Part shown: positions 22,169 to 36,215 of the stretch, one piece after another | Layout of the letters: each line of letters starts with the position of its first letter | Numbering within the stretch: position 1 is the first letter of the stretch | NCBI GenBank assembly: GCA_907165065.1 | Contig: OU015523.1 | Location: 14,321,834-14,385,833 of the forward strand | DNA: 64,000 nucleotides | Reading direction: 5' to 3' | DNA from: Caprimulgus europaeus | Lineage: Eukaryota > Chordata > Aves > Caprimulgiformes > Caprimulgidae | The notes under the pieces: model-generated | Told to the model about the DNA's origin: nothing | Database searches by the model: none | The model's input: the letters and a program-made list of their open reading frames with translations, nothing else | Program-made: the position numbers and the translations under genes

Positions 22169-24399
22169 TTTTTAACTCATTTCTCACTCAGGGAAAACCT
22201 CAGCTGACTTTGGTGCGAGTTTGCCTGAGTTAAGGCTGCCCGTGCAGCACAGCGTGAAGCCTGTCTCTGCAGTGTGTTAGTCGTTCTGCTGAGCTCTTCC
22301 AAACTCGCAGTGGCTTCCATGCTTGAAAAGAATGGCACCCAAATAACTGCCTTTCTTATTACCTAGTAATTGCAAAGGTTACCAGCACTGGGAAAGCTTA
22401 CTCCCAAAGAAAATGAAAGCAGTCATGATCCTCCCCCAGCCTCCCAAACAATCACTGAAACCCGAGGTGAAATTCTACCCCGAACTGCAAGAAGATGCTG
22501 AGGGAGTGACTCAGCGTGTACATTTTTAAGAACAATAGATCACGAAGATGCTTCATTGATTTCAATATAGCCCTAAGGAGAACCAAACATAGTTGCTTGC
22601 TTTGCTTTGACTATGATTTCATTGTACACACAGGCAAGGGGGGAAAAAAACGGGTGGGGGCTGAAGGAGGATACATCTGGAACTAGAGGTGAGACTGTAT
22701 AAGATGCTAAAAAGGTGTTTAATTCTAATTCAGATCCATTTAACTATCAAAGCATTTTTACCTGGCCTCTCTCTGCTGAATGCCCAGCTAATCCCACTGC
22801 TTTGCTACTAGTTTGCATTTAACTGCAAATGCTATAATTAAGTTTGCAGAACAGTTTCCATTCAGACTGTTGGCCTGTAACTTTCTGCAAAGGGGCTGAA
22901 AGACTGGCCTCAAATGAATGATGCAAAGTGTAAGGCAAATTGGGGGCAGGTGGAAGGAGAGTAGAGGAGGATCTACTCAGCCTTGAATTACAAGTGGGTG
23001 GCCCCCTTCCTTTCTCACAATTTCCTCCACCCTGAAAAGCCATTCAGCTTTTTTTCTACAATAAATTTTAAAAAGGGGAAAAAAAAAAGGAAAAAAAAAA
23101 AAAAGAACAGTTGGCTCAATGCCCCTACATCCTCTGTTTTCCAGACACTCACGCATGAAACAATGGCAGTTTTGCCTGAATCAGGGCTGAGGATTGCTGG
23201 GCTTGGCCTTTGAATGATTTTTTTGACTTAACTATCGTGACTTTCACCAGAGATCACAAAGGTCCTTGCACTATTTATCACACCAGGCAGACCTTTGAAG
23301 CTCTTTGAGCTGTACGACAGCAGAGTTACTTCTTCCCTTGTAAGTCTCCTTTCCCCAGCAGTCTAAGAAACAAATGAGTTTTTTAAAATTTCATATACTC
23401 TGTTCAGTTTCAAAGGTTGGCTAGTAGGAAACTGCTAAGTTTTCTTCATTTTATTTGCCTGCAGTCAAATGGTTCTTTTCTCCCTGCTCTCTCTGGTGTC
23501 TGTTGTTATAGTTGATTCATCTATTATCCCTCTTTATATAATCAAATTTCTCTACTCAGTGTGTCATTATGCTCAGGCCATATTGTGCTCTGTCACCTCC
23601 AACTCCTTTGCTTCAAAAACTCCACACCCCAATTCCTCTTTAAAGTTGCTTGCTGAAGCATTTGTTCTTTCAGCATCACCATACGTTTATAAACTGGAGA
23701 TTAGTTCACTTTGTCTGGCTTCTGAAGCCATTTGCTGCTCAAGACCATTTCATGAGCTTTTCTATTCATGTGGATAAACAAAAAAAACCTGAACTATAAT
23801 GTGAATTAGGAAGAAGGAACAGCAGTTTCATGGAACAAATACAAGTGAGGGTGAAATTAGTAACAGTCAGAGTTTTCATTGGTGCTGCCCCTGCCTGAAC
23901 TATTCTACTCCAACACACCTTTAGACAGTAGGGTTTCCCAAATTAAAAGAATGATACTCTTTTTAAGTAGTGTGACCTACCACAAAATTTGTGATTCCAG
24001 CATTCCTCTACTGAACAGCCCCTAGACTCACAAACTTCTGTCTAGATGATTAATCTGAATACTCTGCAGTTCCCCAGAGCAGTCCATTATTTCCCAAAAA
24101 GTCTTTAAAACTTTCTGCTAAACAGGATTTTGAAGTTGATGTCTGGCTAACAGATGTGCTCATTCTGGAACTTTTAGATATCTTCCCTCCAAACAAGAGC
24201 CCTTTCAACAACCTAAATTCAAGTCAATGGCACAATTCCTACTGATTTAAAAAGATAAGCTCAACGCTTGAAATAGGAAACTGGGCCTGAGTATCAGACA
24301 TGTTGTATGTAGCATTAGAATATATAATGGAATTCAAATCTCCAGATGTATTTATCAAATTGTGTTGATTATTTGCAACTTAAAAACATGGGAGGAGGC
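22169..24399. other. Unique non-coding sequence
   Basis: No gene is supported. A purine tract at 23070-23108 is listed separately. A 102-codon plus frame at 23469-23777 is hydrophobic in part but has no recognisable domain. A weak old-repeat-like motif (AAGTCAATGGCACAATTCCTA) lies near 24222-24242. Confidence 0.55.
23070..23108. repeat. A-rich purine tract
   Basis: A runs of five to fourteen are interrupted by GGGG and GG. It is pure purine on the plus strand over nearly 40 bases. Confidence 0.85.

Positions 24400-24427
<28 letters not shown>
24400..24427. repeat. Poly-A run (28)
   Basis: This is the longest homopolymer in the window, 28 consecutive A residues after GGAGGAGGC. It is not preceded by AATAAA within the usual 10-30 bases and I recognise no retrocopy upstream, so a simple mononucleotide repeat is the best reading. 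Length is likely variable and assembly-sensitive. Confidence 0.95.
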
Positions 24428-24430
<3 letters not shown>

Positions 24431-26749
24431 TTTTCAAATGGTTTACAACGATGGTTGAAGTTAGATGTAGCCCAGTTAGCTATCTTGAGCAGCAGAAGGT
24501 CTGCAAGACAGCCTTCTTTCCCTTGAGGTCATTCAAGATATGCCTTTCCTCTCACAGAGCATACAGCACTAAAACCCTCCAGGCTTCAGGGTCTAGATTC
24601 ACATCTGCAAGGCTTGGAGGAAAATCACATTCTCTCTATGCAATTATAAATGGTATGAAGTGGATAGAGGCAAGACCAGAACTTTTTGCATATCTGGTGA
24701 AAACTTCTATGCAGTAAATGTTTCATCACAGGCTGATGATCTATCAGAGAGAGAATGGCAAGACCAGGTGTGTCACTGAATTCTTAAAGAAATATTCGCC
24801 CAGAGAACTTTGATTCTGGTCAGGGAAACTTAGCAGCCTTAAGTATCACAACTGACTAAATAAATGTCTTATAATTTTATAAATGACAGCAGGAATGAGT
24901 GTAATTATGCTTATTAGTAGATAAAATTGTCTCTAAAGGATTGGATTGGGGGGGGCTTATAAAGCAAAACAGGAAACAGGCTCATTGAACACATCTGTGG
25001 CTCATGGTTAATCTAAGCTAAGACTTGCATACGTTCATTTTCCATGCCAAGCATGATCATCATAAGATATGATTATATTCTATCAGTTCTAGGGGTTATA
25101 GCTTGAACTACTATAGAAAACTAGCTTAAAATCATAATAATGTTAAGATAGTACATGTCTTTTCTTAACGATGTGCTTAACAATTCTGTCTCTTGAGTGC
25201 TTCAACAATATCTCCAAAATCAAGTCTTTAAAATTAACTACTTCACTATTTGTGTTGCTCAGGAGTTTTCTGAAGGCAGAGTTGAGAAAAAGTTTCAAAT
25301 ATTTCCCAAGTTCTTCTCTATAACCTGCTTGTGCTGCATACACTTTGATTGAAAAATCATATAATTTATTCTTTTTATAGCCCTCAAGAGAGTTGTAACC
25401 ACTGGAAAGAGAAAGTAAGAGATACTAATCAACCCTACCTTAATGATTTGGATATTTAGGATGAAATCATGGACCCAGAAAGAGAACATTTACCATTTAT
25501 TTCAATATAGCTGGGCTTTCAGCTTTCTTTTTTGCTTAAGTTGTAGGTCATTTAATTACTACAGTACCTAATTGATAAAATAACTTGGCAGAAGTAAAAG
25601 GTCATTAGCGATAATTAACCACTAAGAAAACCAATATTTACCCTTTTGATTGTCCTACATCAAGAACAACTAGCCTTCCTGCCTTTAAAGCCACGCACCA
25701 TCCCTAATCTCTATACAGCTGAAAGCCACAAAACACATTCCACAGACAAAGAAAGACACAAGGAACGGGACCTTCACAGGTTGGAGATCACAAACTCTCT
25801 CAGGGTTCCTGCTGTTTTACTGCAGAACTGGGCTGAGCTGAGCTTGCAGCTGGGATGCTGGGTGAGTTGCTAATGTTGGCCTCCCTGGTCCCCCCAGCGA
25901 GGGACGGAAATGATTCAGCAGCGCCCTGTGCCAGCACAGCCCTGCTGTGCATCATACATCATCCCCCCCAGCCCCGCAACTGGGCTGAACTCAAAGTGCT
26001 CACACGCCAGAGTACAGCTACAAACTAAAATCTCTGCTTTCACTATCAGGAGACCTGTAGATTAAAGGTCTGCAGGTCTATACTGCTTGCTGTGCTGAAG
26101 GGTAGACATACCCGGGCCAGCTCAGGGCAAGCAGAAACATGCCCCATGGGGGTCTTTAACAGTGGAACTCAATTAGCTGCCTAATAGGAATATTCAAAAA
26201 CTTTATGAAAAACAAAGAAATTCAGTGCAAGGCTGACTTTGTAAGGTAGGTGAGGATATCCAGACTTCTAATTTAAATTTTATCAGAGTCACCATAATTG
26301 AAATACTTATATTTTTGTTCACATTCCAGAACCTGCCAAGACTATCCTTTTTATTAATTTAATATTATTATCATTATTTTCCCAAAATGTGCAATTCCTG
26401 CATCAAAAAGAGCTAGCAAAGTGATATGTTTGAGATGCTAAGGCTGTATGAATTCTCTAGAAATATTCACTATTCACTTGCTCAGAATGGCAAGTTTCAA
26501 TGAGATTTTCCTTGCTTTAATCGGTTTGAGCTAGCTCTTTGGCATTCTCTTATAAATAATAGAAGCTACACACCGCACTTTTACAACATCATTCATCTAA
26601 GGATCTCATAACTTAATTAAGAGGGACATTGTCAGGTTAAAAATCATATATTTTTTATTAAGTAATTTCCTTATCTATGTTACTAATAACATTTCAGGCT
26701 ATTAAGCTGAAACAAATTCTTAAAATCTAATTTAACATCTACTACTAGC
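24428..26749. other. Unique non-coding sequence
   Basis: No gene is seen. A G8 run lies at 24948-24955. A small GC-richer block lies at 25885-26010, with a 6-bp stem hairpin at 25934-25950. The rest is AT-rich without recognised repeats. Confidence 0.55.
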
Positions 26750-26772
26750 GTGTGTATATTATATATACACAC
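26750..26772. repeat. Inverted repeat within a TG/TA microsatellite
   Basis: GTGTGTATAT at 26750-26759 and ATATACACAC at 26763-26772 are perfect reverse complements separated by TAT. The palindrome lies in alternating purine-pyrimidine sequence, a classic setting for cruciform or Z-DNA extrusion. Confidence 0.9.
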
Positions 26773-27414
26773 AGCTGGTTTACTTTCTGAGATATTAAAA
26801 CAGATGTGCTAGCTTTACTTTTGTTTCAAGTTGGTTTCATTTACAGATTTTCATGTGCGAACAATGCTCTTCCTTCAGAGCGGTATAAACACTCCATGAG
26901 AACATTTAAATGCAAACAAAAAACTATATTAACATGTAAGAAAATAAAACATATGTTTTTGCTAATATAAGACCTGCAAGGATTCAACAACAATAAAACT
27001 TTAATTTTGGAGAAAACTGTCTAACACTGTATGGTGGTTATTTTCACTTTCTCTAAAGGGAAGGTGACACGTACTACTTCGGTATTGCTTAATTATGGGA
27101 GAGCACAAATCTGTTTGCTGTGAGCAAATACACCATTAATAATTTCATTCAGGTATCTTTGAACCTCTCCAGATATCCAGAAATGTCCTGTTACTTCACT
27201 GAGGCTTAAAGCTGAGGTTTGGTTTTGATGGGAGAAGTTAGCTGGGGGAAAGTTAGCTAGTGAAGTATCTACCTGTCACAGTCATTTAAACCCTAAGTTG
27301 TTGAAATCTATACGACACTTCCGCAATAGGCAGGCAGTACCTAAACCACTGTGAGGTCTCTTGGAATCTAGATAAATAAAGTGTAACGTCAAAAACTACA
27401 GTAGGTATTTTTCC
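26773..27414. other. Unique AT-rich sequence
   Basis: I see no coding signal or repeat in this stretch. Confidence 0.6.
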
Positions 27415-27530
27415 AACCTTCACTTAATACAGGGGAAAACAAAGACACGTGATCAAAGTCACACAGTGAGTTGACGGTAAAGCCAAAATAAAATCCATAG
27501 CCTGCACCACTCACTCCTCACTAAACTACT
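27415..27530 (+). repeat. MIR-like SINE fragment (decayed)
   Basis: AATACAGGGGAAAACAAAGACACGTGATCAAAGTCACACAGTGAGTTGACGG, spread over 27425-27477, follows the MIR order ('acaggggaaactgaggcac...', 'gacttgcccaaggtcacacag...agtggcagag'). The downstream AGCCAAAATAAAATCCATAG fits the decayed 'agccaggattcaaacccag' part. The ends are approximate. Confidence 0.55.
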
Positions 27531-30229
27531 TAGTTTCTCCTTGATGTTTCAATGTATTTTCTATGAAGAACAAAAAGCTATTTTTCACTTGCACTCTTAC
27601 CAGCTAATAGAGCAAGGAAGATGGGGTTTTGACTTCCACTAGGTTGCTTTGCTTAGAAAGAGATTCCTTCTCTTCCCTCCATTCCCCAGGTTCAGTGATC
27701 AGCACAGTGGGTGTTCACTTGCAGGTCCAGAGCTCCAGCCACACAAGCCAAAAGGAGCTTTACCTTTCATTTTTCTTTTCAGTGGTCCACTGCTTAGACT
27801 TCACCCTCAGGAGACACTCTACCAACTACTAAACTTTTTAAGCAGGTGAGAGTTGAAATGCGAAGCAGGTCAAGGAATCAACAGCAGTAAGGCAGCTCTG
27901 TCTACTGTTTAAAAAGAAAACTCCAATAAGACTGAAAATAATAAATACAAATAATAAAAGATACAGCCAAAAGGTCTCTCAGGAGCTGGTGAGGAGCTAC
28001 AGAAGTGTGCTAAAGCCAGCTCTGAAGGATGGTTGTGCAGCCTGATATGCAAAACCACATACAACACTGTTGTGCAGAAGAATCTCTTAGATGAAAAACA
28101 CTAGTGTTCTTCAGTGTTACATCAGATTGTCTTCAAACTCAGCTGCAAATGCTACATGCCCAAGGCTGACCAGTTTTGTAGCACAGAGACAACACAAAAT
28201 TAGGCCAAGGACCACCTTCCACCACAGGAAGAATTAAAGAAATGCATTGTTATTCTTCCTGAAAATGTGTTTTACCTAACAAATGTGTGAGCTTTCAGAG
28301 GTGCTCTCTTGCTAACTGACTGCAGTAGTGGGACTTGAATATAAATTTGTTCATAGCCAGACCTCTGGCAACTTCTGATTCTCTGATAAAACTTTCATTA
28401 TTTCACCTTAACATCATCTCATGTCAGTGTAAAATACATCTTCATAAGAGCCATAGTTATCATGAAGAGCAGAAAGTGTACCCAAAATGTTACAAAACAT
28501 GGATCCCTAAGGCAGGATAAATTTTCTTTGTTACAGACTTTTTAACGCTGCAGCTATTGTGGATCAAGGACACAACAGCTGAGAACCCATGGCCTGGGTC
28601 TGAATGGCACCGTTCCTGTGTCACCTGCCAACCAGAGAGAAAGTTGCTTCATGGCCTTGATTAAGTCTTTCAAATTATCAGTGTTTCTTTTTCCTAATCT
28701 GTCATGTCCAAGACATGTCTTGAGAGACAGTGCTGTAGTACTATGAAGTCCAACTATCATTATGTACATCCATCCCAGCTAAACTAGTCAGAGACAAATA
28801 AAGGTGGCATAATGCTTTTTTAAAATGTATTTGTGTCTTTCTGTTGGTGTCTTAAAAGTATGAGGTCTGATTACTCTGGTATTAATGTGTGTAATTGTCT
28901 CATTAATCAGCACAGACTTTATTCAACTGTATGTATGCTTCAGCAGTGAATAAATTGTAACACTGATGGTATTTTTCAAGTAATACAATTTTTAAATGTC
29001 ACACGTTTATATGTCTGAAGATACCTGCCTTCCTCACTGGCCATTCCTAAAACCGGAATACTGAATTAAAAGGCAGCTTGTCTAATACAGCAAAATCAAT
29101 CCTGAGACAGCTATTGCTCTCCATGCCCACTTCCAGGCTATGTTAAAGCTAAAAAGCAAATTTAGTCCTGTATTTCTATGCCTAGGGGGTTTTCTCTTAA
29201 AATTTAAAAACAAATCCCTAGTTCATGGATTTCAAAATTCTGCTGAAACCAAACTAAAAAACCCCGCCCCAAAACCCCAACACATTAAGACTTGATATAA
29301 CTTAGCGTACATTTTTTCTGTAATTACCAAGGAAAAAATAATAGCAAACCAGCTGTACCTATTTACAAAGGAATTTAAGACAGACTCTGGGGTCTGATAT
29401 CCTTATCTCCTGGATAGGCTGAGCACACAAGGAAGATGCTCACTCTGTAGTACTCTTATATTGCTAAAAAGATTAGTCAGAGAGACCACGAGCCAGTGGC
29501 CTCATCCCTTTCCACATAAAGACTAAAAAATTCAGTGAATTTTTATCCTAAAATAATCCTGTTAGGCCACCGTATGGTGATATTTATTATGTGTGTCCAG
29601 TTCAAAAGTGTTCCAAAACACAGGTAGAGAACTTGGTTTTTCAGAGTTGAGCATTAACAACAAAATGCACAGTTTCACAGTGCTGATTACACAGGAAATT
29701 AAATGAGTTTCTGTGTTCCTGTACCTGAAAGCAAATATGATCATATTTCACATCCTTCTCTCCTTTGGCCATTATTTTTTGGGCTCACACGTGCACTAGT
29801 CCACCCTCTCAAACACACACAGTGTCATTTACTTTCTCCCTCAAGTCTTGCATTCTTCAACCTGTCCCTCCATACCCAGCTATCTGCCCATGGTTTTACA
29901 AGGTGTTCATGTTCTCCCTTCTCTCTTTAGCCACCACATGAGCCCTCAGCAAGGCTTTCTCCTCCTCTCAGGTCATGGCGAGCCCCAGTAAGTCAGTAAT
30001 TGCTGCAGGAATTCCCACTGATTGACCATGGGCTCCTCTAGGGTTGACACAAGGGACCAAAACACAGTCTTTTGGTCTGTGTTTGACTGAGCTCATCAAC
30101 AGACAATATAGCTGCTAATTGTAACTTTGCCTCATCCCTTACCTTTCCCTGAACCAGTTTCCTCTCTTCCCTACAGAGAGAGCTAGCACCAGTGAAGTAT
30201 ATCCTTCGGGTATGTAAGGAAGGCCTCCT
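27531..30229. other. Unique non-coding sequence
   Basis: No gene is supported. Short frames on both strands are below 80 codons. A C-rich and A-rich patch near 29255-29281 has only three C4 runs, so it is not a full quadruplex motif. Confidence 0.55.
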
Positions 30230-30295
30230 TCATTAAATGCCATGAAGTGTTTTGATATCCTCAGAAGCATGGTGTTATTTAAGTGCTAATCACTC
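30230..30295 (+). repeat. Possible ancient L3/MIR-type repeat tail
   Basis: GCCATGAAGTGTTTTGATATCCTCAGAAGCATGGTGTTATTTAAGTGCTAA, over 30239-30289, resembles the 'gtgaagtgctttgagatcct...gaaaggcgctatataaatgcaa' tail found on old CR1/L3-type and related amniote repeats. It is recognised by eye and the family is uncertain. Confidence 0.4.
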
Positions 30296-31123
30296 TAGTC
30301 TTCAGTATGTCCAAAACTATTTCACTTGTTACCAAAAAGCTCCATTGTCACACATTACATTGCCATTCCACTGAAAAATAATTAACAACCTACATTCTGG
30401 AGTCCATTATTTGAGCTGTCTGACTGACTAGGGAATTATCCAGAATTCCCAAGTTTTCAAAGGAGAAATTAGAAAACATTAAAAAGGTAGGCCAGGGAAC
30501 AGCTCTATGAAACAACCCATACAAAGAATGAGAAAAGAGACCATTCCTTCCAAGCACTAAGACAAAGCAGTAGGTAAAAGTCAAAGTAATCTGAGGTAAC
30601 AAGCAATCTATATGATAATTTAAGAAGTTAATCTTGTAGATGGAGTTCCAAAGATTATCAAACTCAAGTATTCAGTAAACCATTCTTAAACAACTAGAAA
30701 CCCAGAAAGTTATGAAGAACAGCACATAGTGCTCAAAACAGAAGGTGTAACATATGGCTGTACCATTTTCTATTTCAAACAACATATAAAACCTGGTGTA
30801 TACAGGAGAAGCAGTCTCTAGAACTTGGAGCACTAGCAAATGAGGAATTCACTGTCTTTCTTGTTCAGAACCTCTTCACCTCTTCTCCTCTCTGGATGCA
30901 ACCAACTTCATCAGTTTGAAGTCTAGCTAATACAAGCACTGTTATACATACGAGTCAGAGAGTCAACATCCTTCGCTGACCCCAATGAAATCAGGTGGGA
31001 TCGAAACTCTGCATTCAAACAGACCTCAGACTTCAGTGCCCCCCAGAGTATGACCTGCATCACTTCCTTATCCTTCAGAGCTCCCAGATTCAGTTAGCTA
31101 ACACTGGGTAAGTACTTTGATTA
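30296..31123. other. Unique non-coding sequence
   Basis: I see no gene or recognised repeat here. Confidence 0.6.
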
Positions 31124-31281
31124 CCAAAAAACCCCATCAACCCTCTCCTTCTCACAAAAAACAAACAAACGAACCCCAAAGCCACAGCAAAAAACCCTCT
31201 ACCACAACAACAAAGCTAAAACACAAAAAACTCCAGGTAAAGTACCAGTGGTACAGAAACCTCACAAATAAATAAATAAAT
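31124..31281. repeat. A/C-rich low-complexity region with (AAAT)n
   Basis: CAAA, CAACAA and CCCAAA units dominate 31124-31233. After a short gap, four AAAT units lie at 31266-31281. It is strand-asymmetric low-complexity sequence. Confidence 0.75.
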
Positions 31282-34200
31282 AGCCCCACAAGCTTTCAAC
31301 AGATATACAAGTAAGCTGCAAATCTGCACAAGACCAAATCCTTAGCTGGAGGTAGAGGAGCAAAAGTCTTGTAAAGGCTGTACATGTTAGGTTAAGAATC
31401 TGAACCTCAAGATCAAACTTGGTCTCTGAGAAGCAGCAGTCTGGGAAGGGGCATCTTTCAAAGACTCTTTCCTTACATTCCAAAACTATTTTCTTACAGT
31501 CTCAAAGCTGTAGAAAGTCATCTTTTTCTTCTTTCCAGTTTCAGCTCCTGACTTCCAGCACTGCTGGCCAGGCTGGCACCCAACACACTCAGCCTCTAGC
31601 CGCTGTGGAATTTCTCACCCTGGCACCACATGCCCAAGCTGTGCTCATGGAAATGGAAAATCTGACAGCATTGTCTGAAAGACACAGCTTGGGATAATTG
31701 TTCTTCATAGTTCCTCTCTGTCAGTGAATATTATTGTATTCCTCTCACAGGAAGGCTACTACACCTTTCATATTTCTCTGCTCCCAGCCACAGAATTCCT
31801 CATTGCCTTTAAAATAGCAGTTAAACATGTTATGATGTGAGAAAAGGTTTTAAAATCCTGTGCAGATTAAAGCTCAAATCTCCATAACTGAACCTGCTTT
31901 ACTAAGTTCTTTGCGAGGCATAAACATGGGAAGAGGAGGAAAGGGAATCCAAAAGGTACCTATGTTTATGTAACACAGATGAATGTCCTTCATGACTATA
32001 AAAAATTATTCTGTAGATAGAACACATAGATTAGACTTGTTTTAATGCAGGAAAGAAAAAATAATACTACACTACAAATCCTTCTGTGTAAAATATAAAC
32101 AAAACACAGAAAGAAAACCTGTGCAGCACCTCACAGCCAGGCACACATCTAGAGCTCACACAACAGATCTCAGTGTGAGGAACCATTTCCATCACAGATC
32201 CCGCTTTCCACCTTCAGTTCAATTAACATCAAACTTCAGTATCTATCTGACCTCCTTGGAAGGGTGCTGTTACCGTCATGCCTGAGCTCCTCTTGACCTT
32301 CAGTGCCTCCAACCCCTGGTCCCGGGCAGGCAGAGCACTGCTTCCCCAGGTCCTCTGGGAGAGTGGTGGCAAAGCACTGGGAACAGCCCAGGGCTTATTA
32401 TGTGAGTCAGGTTAGTACCCTGACAACCCCACCATCCAGTTTTTCTCTCAAACACATATCCTGAGTTTTTCTTTTAGCAACACGCAACTGAAAAAAAAGA
32501 TGCCAACGAAAATCCCGCTCACTCCAGCAGGACAAGGGCTGCACTTTCTAACATTCTCTGCTGATTTTGCACCCATTCTCCCTGTCCCCTGCCCCAACTA
32601 CTGATGTTGTATCTGATTAATAGCAAGTCATTGCTTTTTTTTTTTTAGAATGCTAGCCAATGCTTATAGATTCATTCCACTGGAGACTGCCAAACCCAAA
32701 GTCGTGACTGGAAGGACATTCTCTCTGCTGCTTCCTTCTGTTTATTTTCCTACAGGTAAAGGTGCTGTTGCTATTCAGAGGAGAATAAACAACATCCCTA
32801 CTTTACCCAGAGAACTTGAATGACAGTTTCTCTGAGCAATTTTCCACCTTCATATTTGTGCATGCTGCTGTAATGGCAAGCCTTCTGCTGATCTCATCTT
32901 AACACTTTTAGGTGAAAGCTTATGTTTATAGAGCAAATTAAGATACATAATTTCACACCACCTTGGTCTGTTTCCACGCCAGGTCTGATCTCCCATCTGA
33001 AATGGAGATGAGTCAAAATCAAAATAATTTAACCAAAGACATTCAAGTATTACACTGGCACCTCAAAGTATCTTTGATGATCCAGAAAATATAAATAAAT
33101 AGCTGATGCCCAGGCATGGGAAGCAATGCTATTGGTAAGTTATATTCCTTCTTTTGATTAAGGAGAGCAATATCCATGGTCTCTATCTCTTTCAGTAGTC
33201 CCAACAAGTTTCCCCTACATTTGTTTCCACACAGAAGCAAGTGTAGCCTAGCTACTCACATTACCAGTATGTCTCTCCCAAAAATTAGTCACCATGTGAG
33301 GTGATTAACAGATACCTTCAAGACTGTAACAGAGCACTTAAAATGGAGGTGCACAAAATGCCTAGGCATTTAATGAAATTTAGGCCAATATATATAAAAA
33401 ACACGCATAACCAACACATGTATTTAGTGCAATGGGTGCCTTTTCCTATATATTTTGTATGTTATAAATTGAAAGAAATGAAAAAACATGAAGTAGACAC
33501 AAATACATGCACACATAGAGAGAAAATTATGTGGCCCTTTCTAGCATGAAAAGGAAATTATTAAAAGTTGGATAAACAACAACGGAGGATATGACAGGGG
33601 CAGCTGGAGAACCACACTGGGGGACAGAACTTCTAAGTGAATCCACACAAAAAAATGTCTCCCCTGACAATCCGTTGTTCTTCAAAGAGAATAATGATTC
33701 TAGAGATGAGTTTGCATTTGTCTTCGGATGTCACAATAAATGCTAAGGAAGCAGCTGAATGAGAGTTATTATTTCCTCTGAGCAACGAAGACTGTCAGAA
33801 CACCAGCACCCGCAATCTGAGGGCAGATACAAAGCAACAGCAAGCTAGCAGAAATCTGTCCTCAGAATCTGTCCCAAGCCCTGCGAAAGGAAGATGAAAG
33901 AGGCCATGGGGCAAACTGGAGATCTAAGAAAGGTAGATCTAATAACCACAACTGCAAGGCAGCTGTTAAATCATGAAGGAAGTAGAAGCATTGTTTGAGA
34001 AAGCGATCCCAGGAGGCATAATGTTTTCCAAGACCAACAGAACATAAACGCATGCGAATCGGTGGAGAATGCGCTCCACAGAGGTCTGTGTTACTCTGTT
34101 GGAATAACTCAGCTGGTCTGGGGGTACTAGAGCTGCATCCAAATCCTTACCCTATTCATACATGTGCTACCCTGAGCACAGCAGAAAGGACTAGTAACCC

Positions 34201-36215
34201 CTCAGTGTTCCAGAGTATTAACTGCTATATTATGGGCTATCTAATCCTCCCTCTCTAAATGAGTGTGCTGGGCAGAACATAAATCAAGCCCTACCTCTGA
34301 GTAACAAGATGCTTTTCCAACTGGCCTGATGGAGTACTTGGCCTGATGATGACTCTCACAGTCAGATGTGCAATCTACCCTCTGGCTCCCTGTTGGTTTG
34401 GATTCATTGCCTATATACTCTAATACCCAAGGCTGCGAGAGATAAAAGAGAGATTCCTGTTTGACTATGTAACACAGTATGCTACAGACAAGAGGTAAGC
34501 CATGTCCTCACACCTGCTGTTTGCAGAACCGGCCTTTTCCACTGCACACTCTTCCCTGCAGTGCTCCTGTATGGAAGACAAGTGTAAATGACACAAGAAG
34601 TAACCTTTAAAGACACTATCTAGCAGCTGGGAAAAGAAATCACAAACTGACCCAAGAAAGTAAGCGGTATCCTGTCCCGTTTGGTTGGGCTGCTCTAGAG
34701 TGTCGGTGCTACAATGCTAAGGAACCTTTTTCATTATCTGCCAACTTCCATGGTACATCTGAATATCTTTATTTAGAACTAAGTCAAACAGGGACTAGGG
34801 CTTGTGTTCTGAAAGCATACCTTTGTTTTTTTAAATTCACAGCCCTACCTCCCCTGGCCCCATACTATTCTATCAAAACATACACAGGAAAATGTTTACA
34901 AGTTATAATCTTCTCAGCTAGGCTTAGTTTCCTGTATATATTTCAAATGCAGCGTCTCGAGAACACACATACACAAAAATCTAAGAATGCAGGTGGGCTC
35001 CACACAGATGTAAGCTCCAAATTTTAGATATGAACCATGTTATCTTCTTATATGTTGGCTCTGGTCTTTCAGTTTGCCCCACTACAGTGGGTTATGAGAT
35101 GAAGTTCAAATTGAGGTTGAATGAAGGGGAACCACACTGGAGTGCTGCTTTTTCTTTATGTTAAGTTGCTCACAATTAAGGGGAACTCAGAACCACAGTT
35201 TAATTTGGCATTTTCAGAGCTGAGATTTCTTCATTTCAAAGACTGAGCTAAGTCTGCAAATTTCAAAGTATCTAGCACACTATAAAAAACAAGAAAATGG
35301 AGCAATCACCAGAAGAGAGTCAAGTGCTTAAACTAGGACAAAGTAATAACTGACATGGAACTGGGACTTTCCCCCTGTTTTCACTCTCACAATCCTGTGG
35401 TAAACCATTTCACTTCATCTTTGGTTTAATTTAGGAAAAAAATATTGAAAACTCGGATGCTCGGAATGTGTATATATTAATCTTTTGTTCTGAGTAATAA
35501 GGTGCAAAGAACTGTAGTCCTGGCAGGATACTAATTTCTGATGTTGTCAATTAAAAAACTTCTCCTGGTGTTTTGAATGGAAAAATCTCTCAGAAAGTGT
35601 TTTTATCGACGCACTCAGTTCCAAGTCCTGGATTATTAGGTTAAGCTCCATCAGCAGAGAGACCAATATAAATGCTTTTCATACCATCTGCCTCGATGCC
35701 TTGACAAAAAAATAAAGAGGAGGAGAAAATATGTAGGTCCAAAACTCTCCAGTTTTAACCTGTTTCCCTTTAATATAAAGCAGGGAAATTCAGGTCCTAA
35801 AAATATAAAATGAAAAACATGTGATTGCTTTCTTTTCTTTTTATCTTTCCTCATAACCTCACAGAACTTCCAAAATCAGTCAGTCTTCCCAGGAGCCGAT
35901 TTCTTTTTTATATTCTAAAATCAGAAAAGGAGCTTTAGGTAAGTATAGGCACTAGCAAAGTATTTTCTCCACTTCCTTTTGCTGTTCTGAAAAAAAGCTT
36001 GTTACAGTGCATGCATTTTTACTGGATGTTTATTAGGAGGCTCTATATAATTACCAAGGTTTTGATTTTCCTGTTTAAAAACAAATTAGGGTGGTATGCA
36101 AAGCCTTGCAATATTAGGAGGCAACTCCAACAGCTAATAGTGGAGGACGGTGCCTCAGCAAAGGCGTTAGCGATCCATCTGACCAATTAAAGAGTAACTT
36201 AGGCAGAGCACAATA
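31282..36215. other. Unique non-coding sequence
   Basis: About 5 kb with no recognised gene, RNA or interspersed repeat. A T run lies near 32634-32646. Open frames are all below 95 codons and without motifs. Confidence 0.55.

Noticed and set aside
24215..24270. AAGTCAATGGCACAATTCCTA, old-repeat-like phrase
   Set aside because: It resembles a phrase from ancient repeats but is too short and isolated to support a call.
29255..29281. CCCC/AAAA pattern resembling ciliate telomere repeats
   Set aside because: Only three C4 runs with irregular spacing, and nothing else suggests telomeric sequence.
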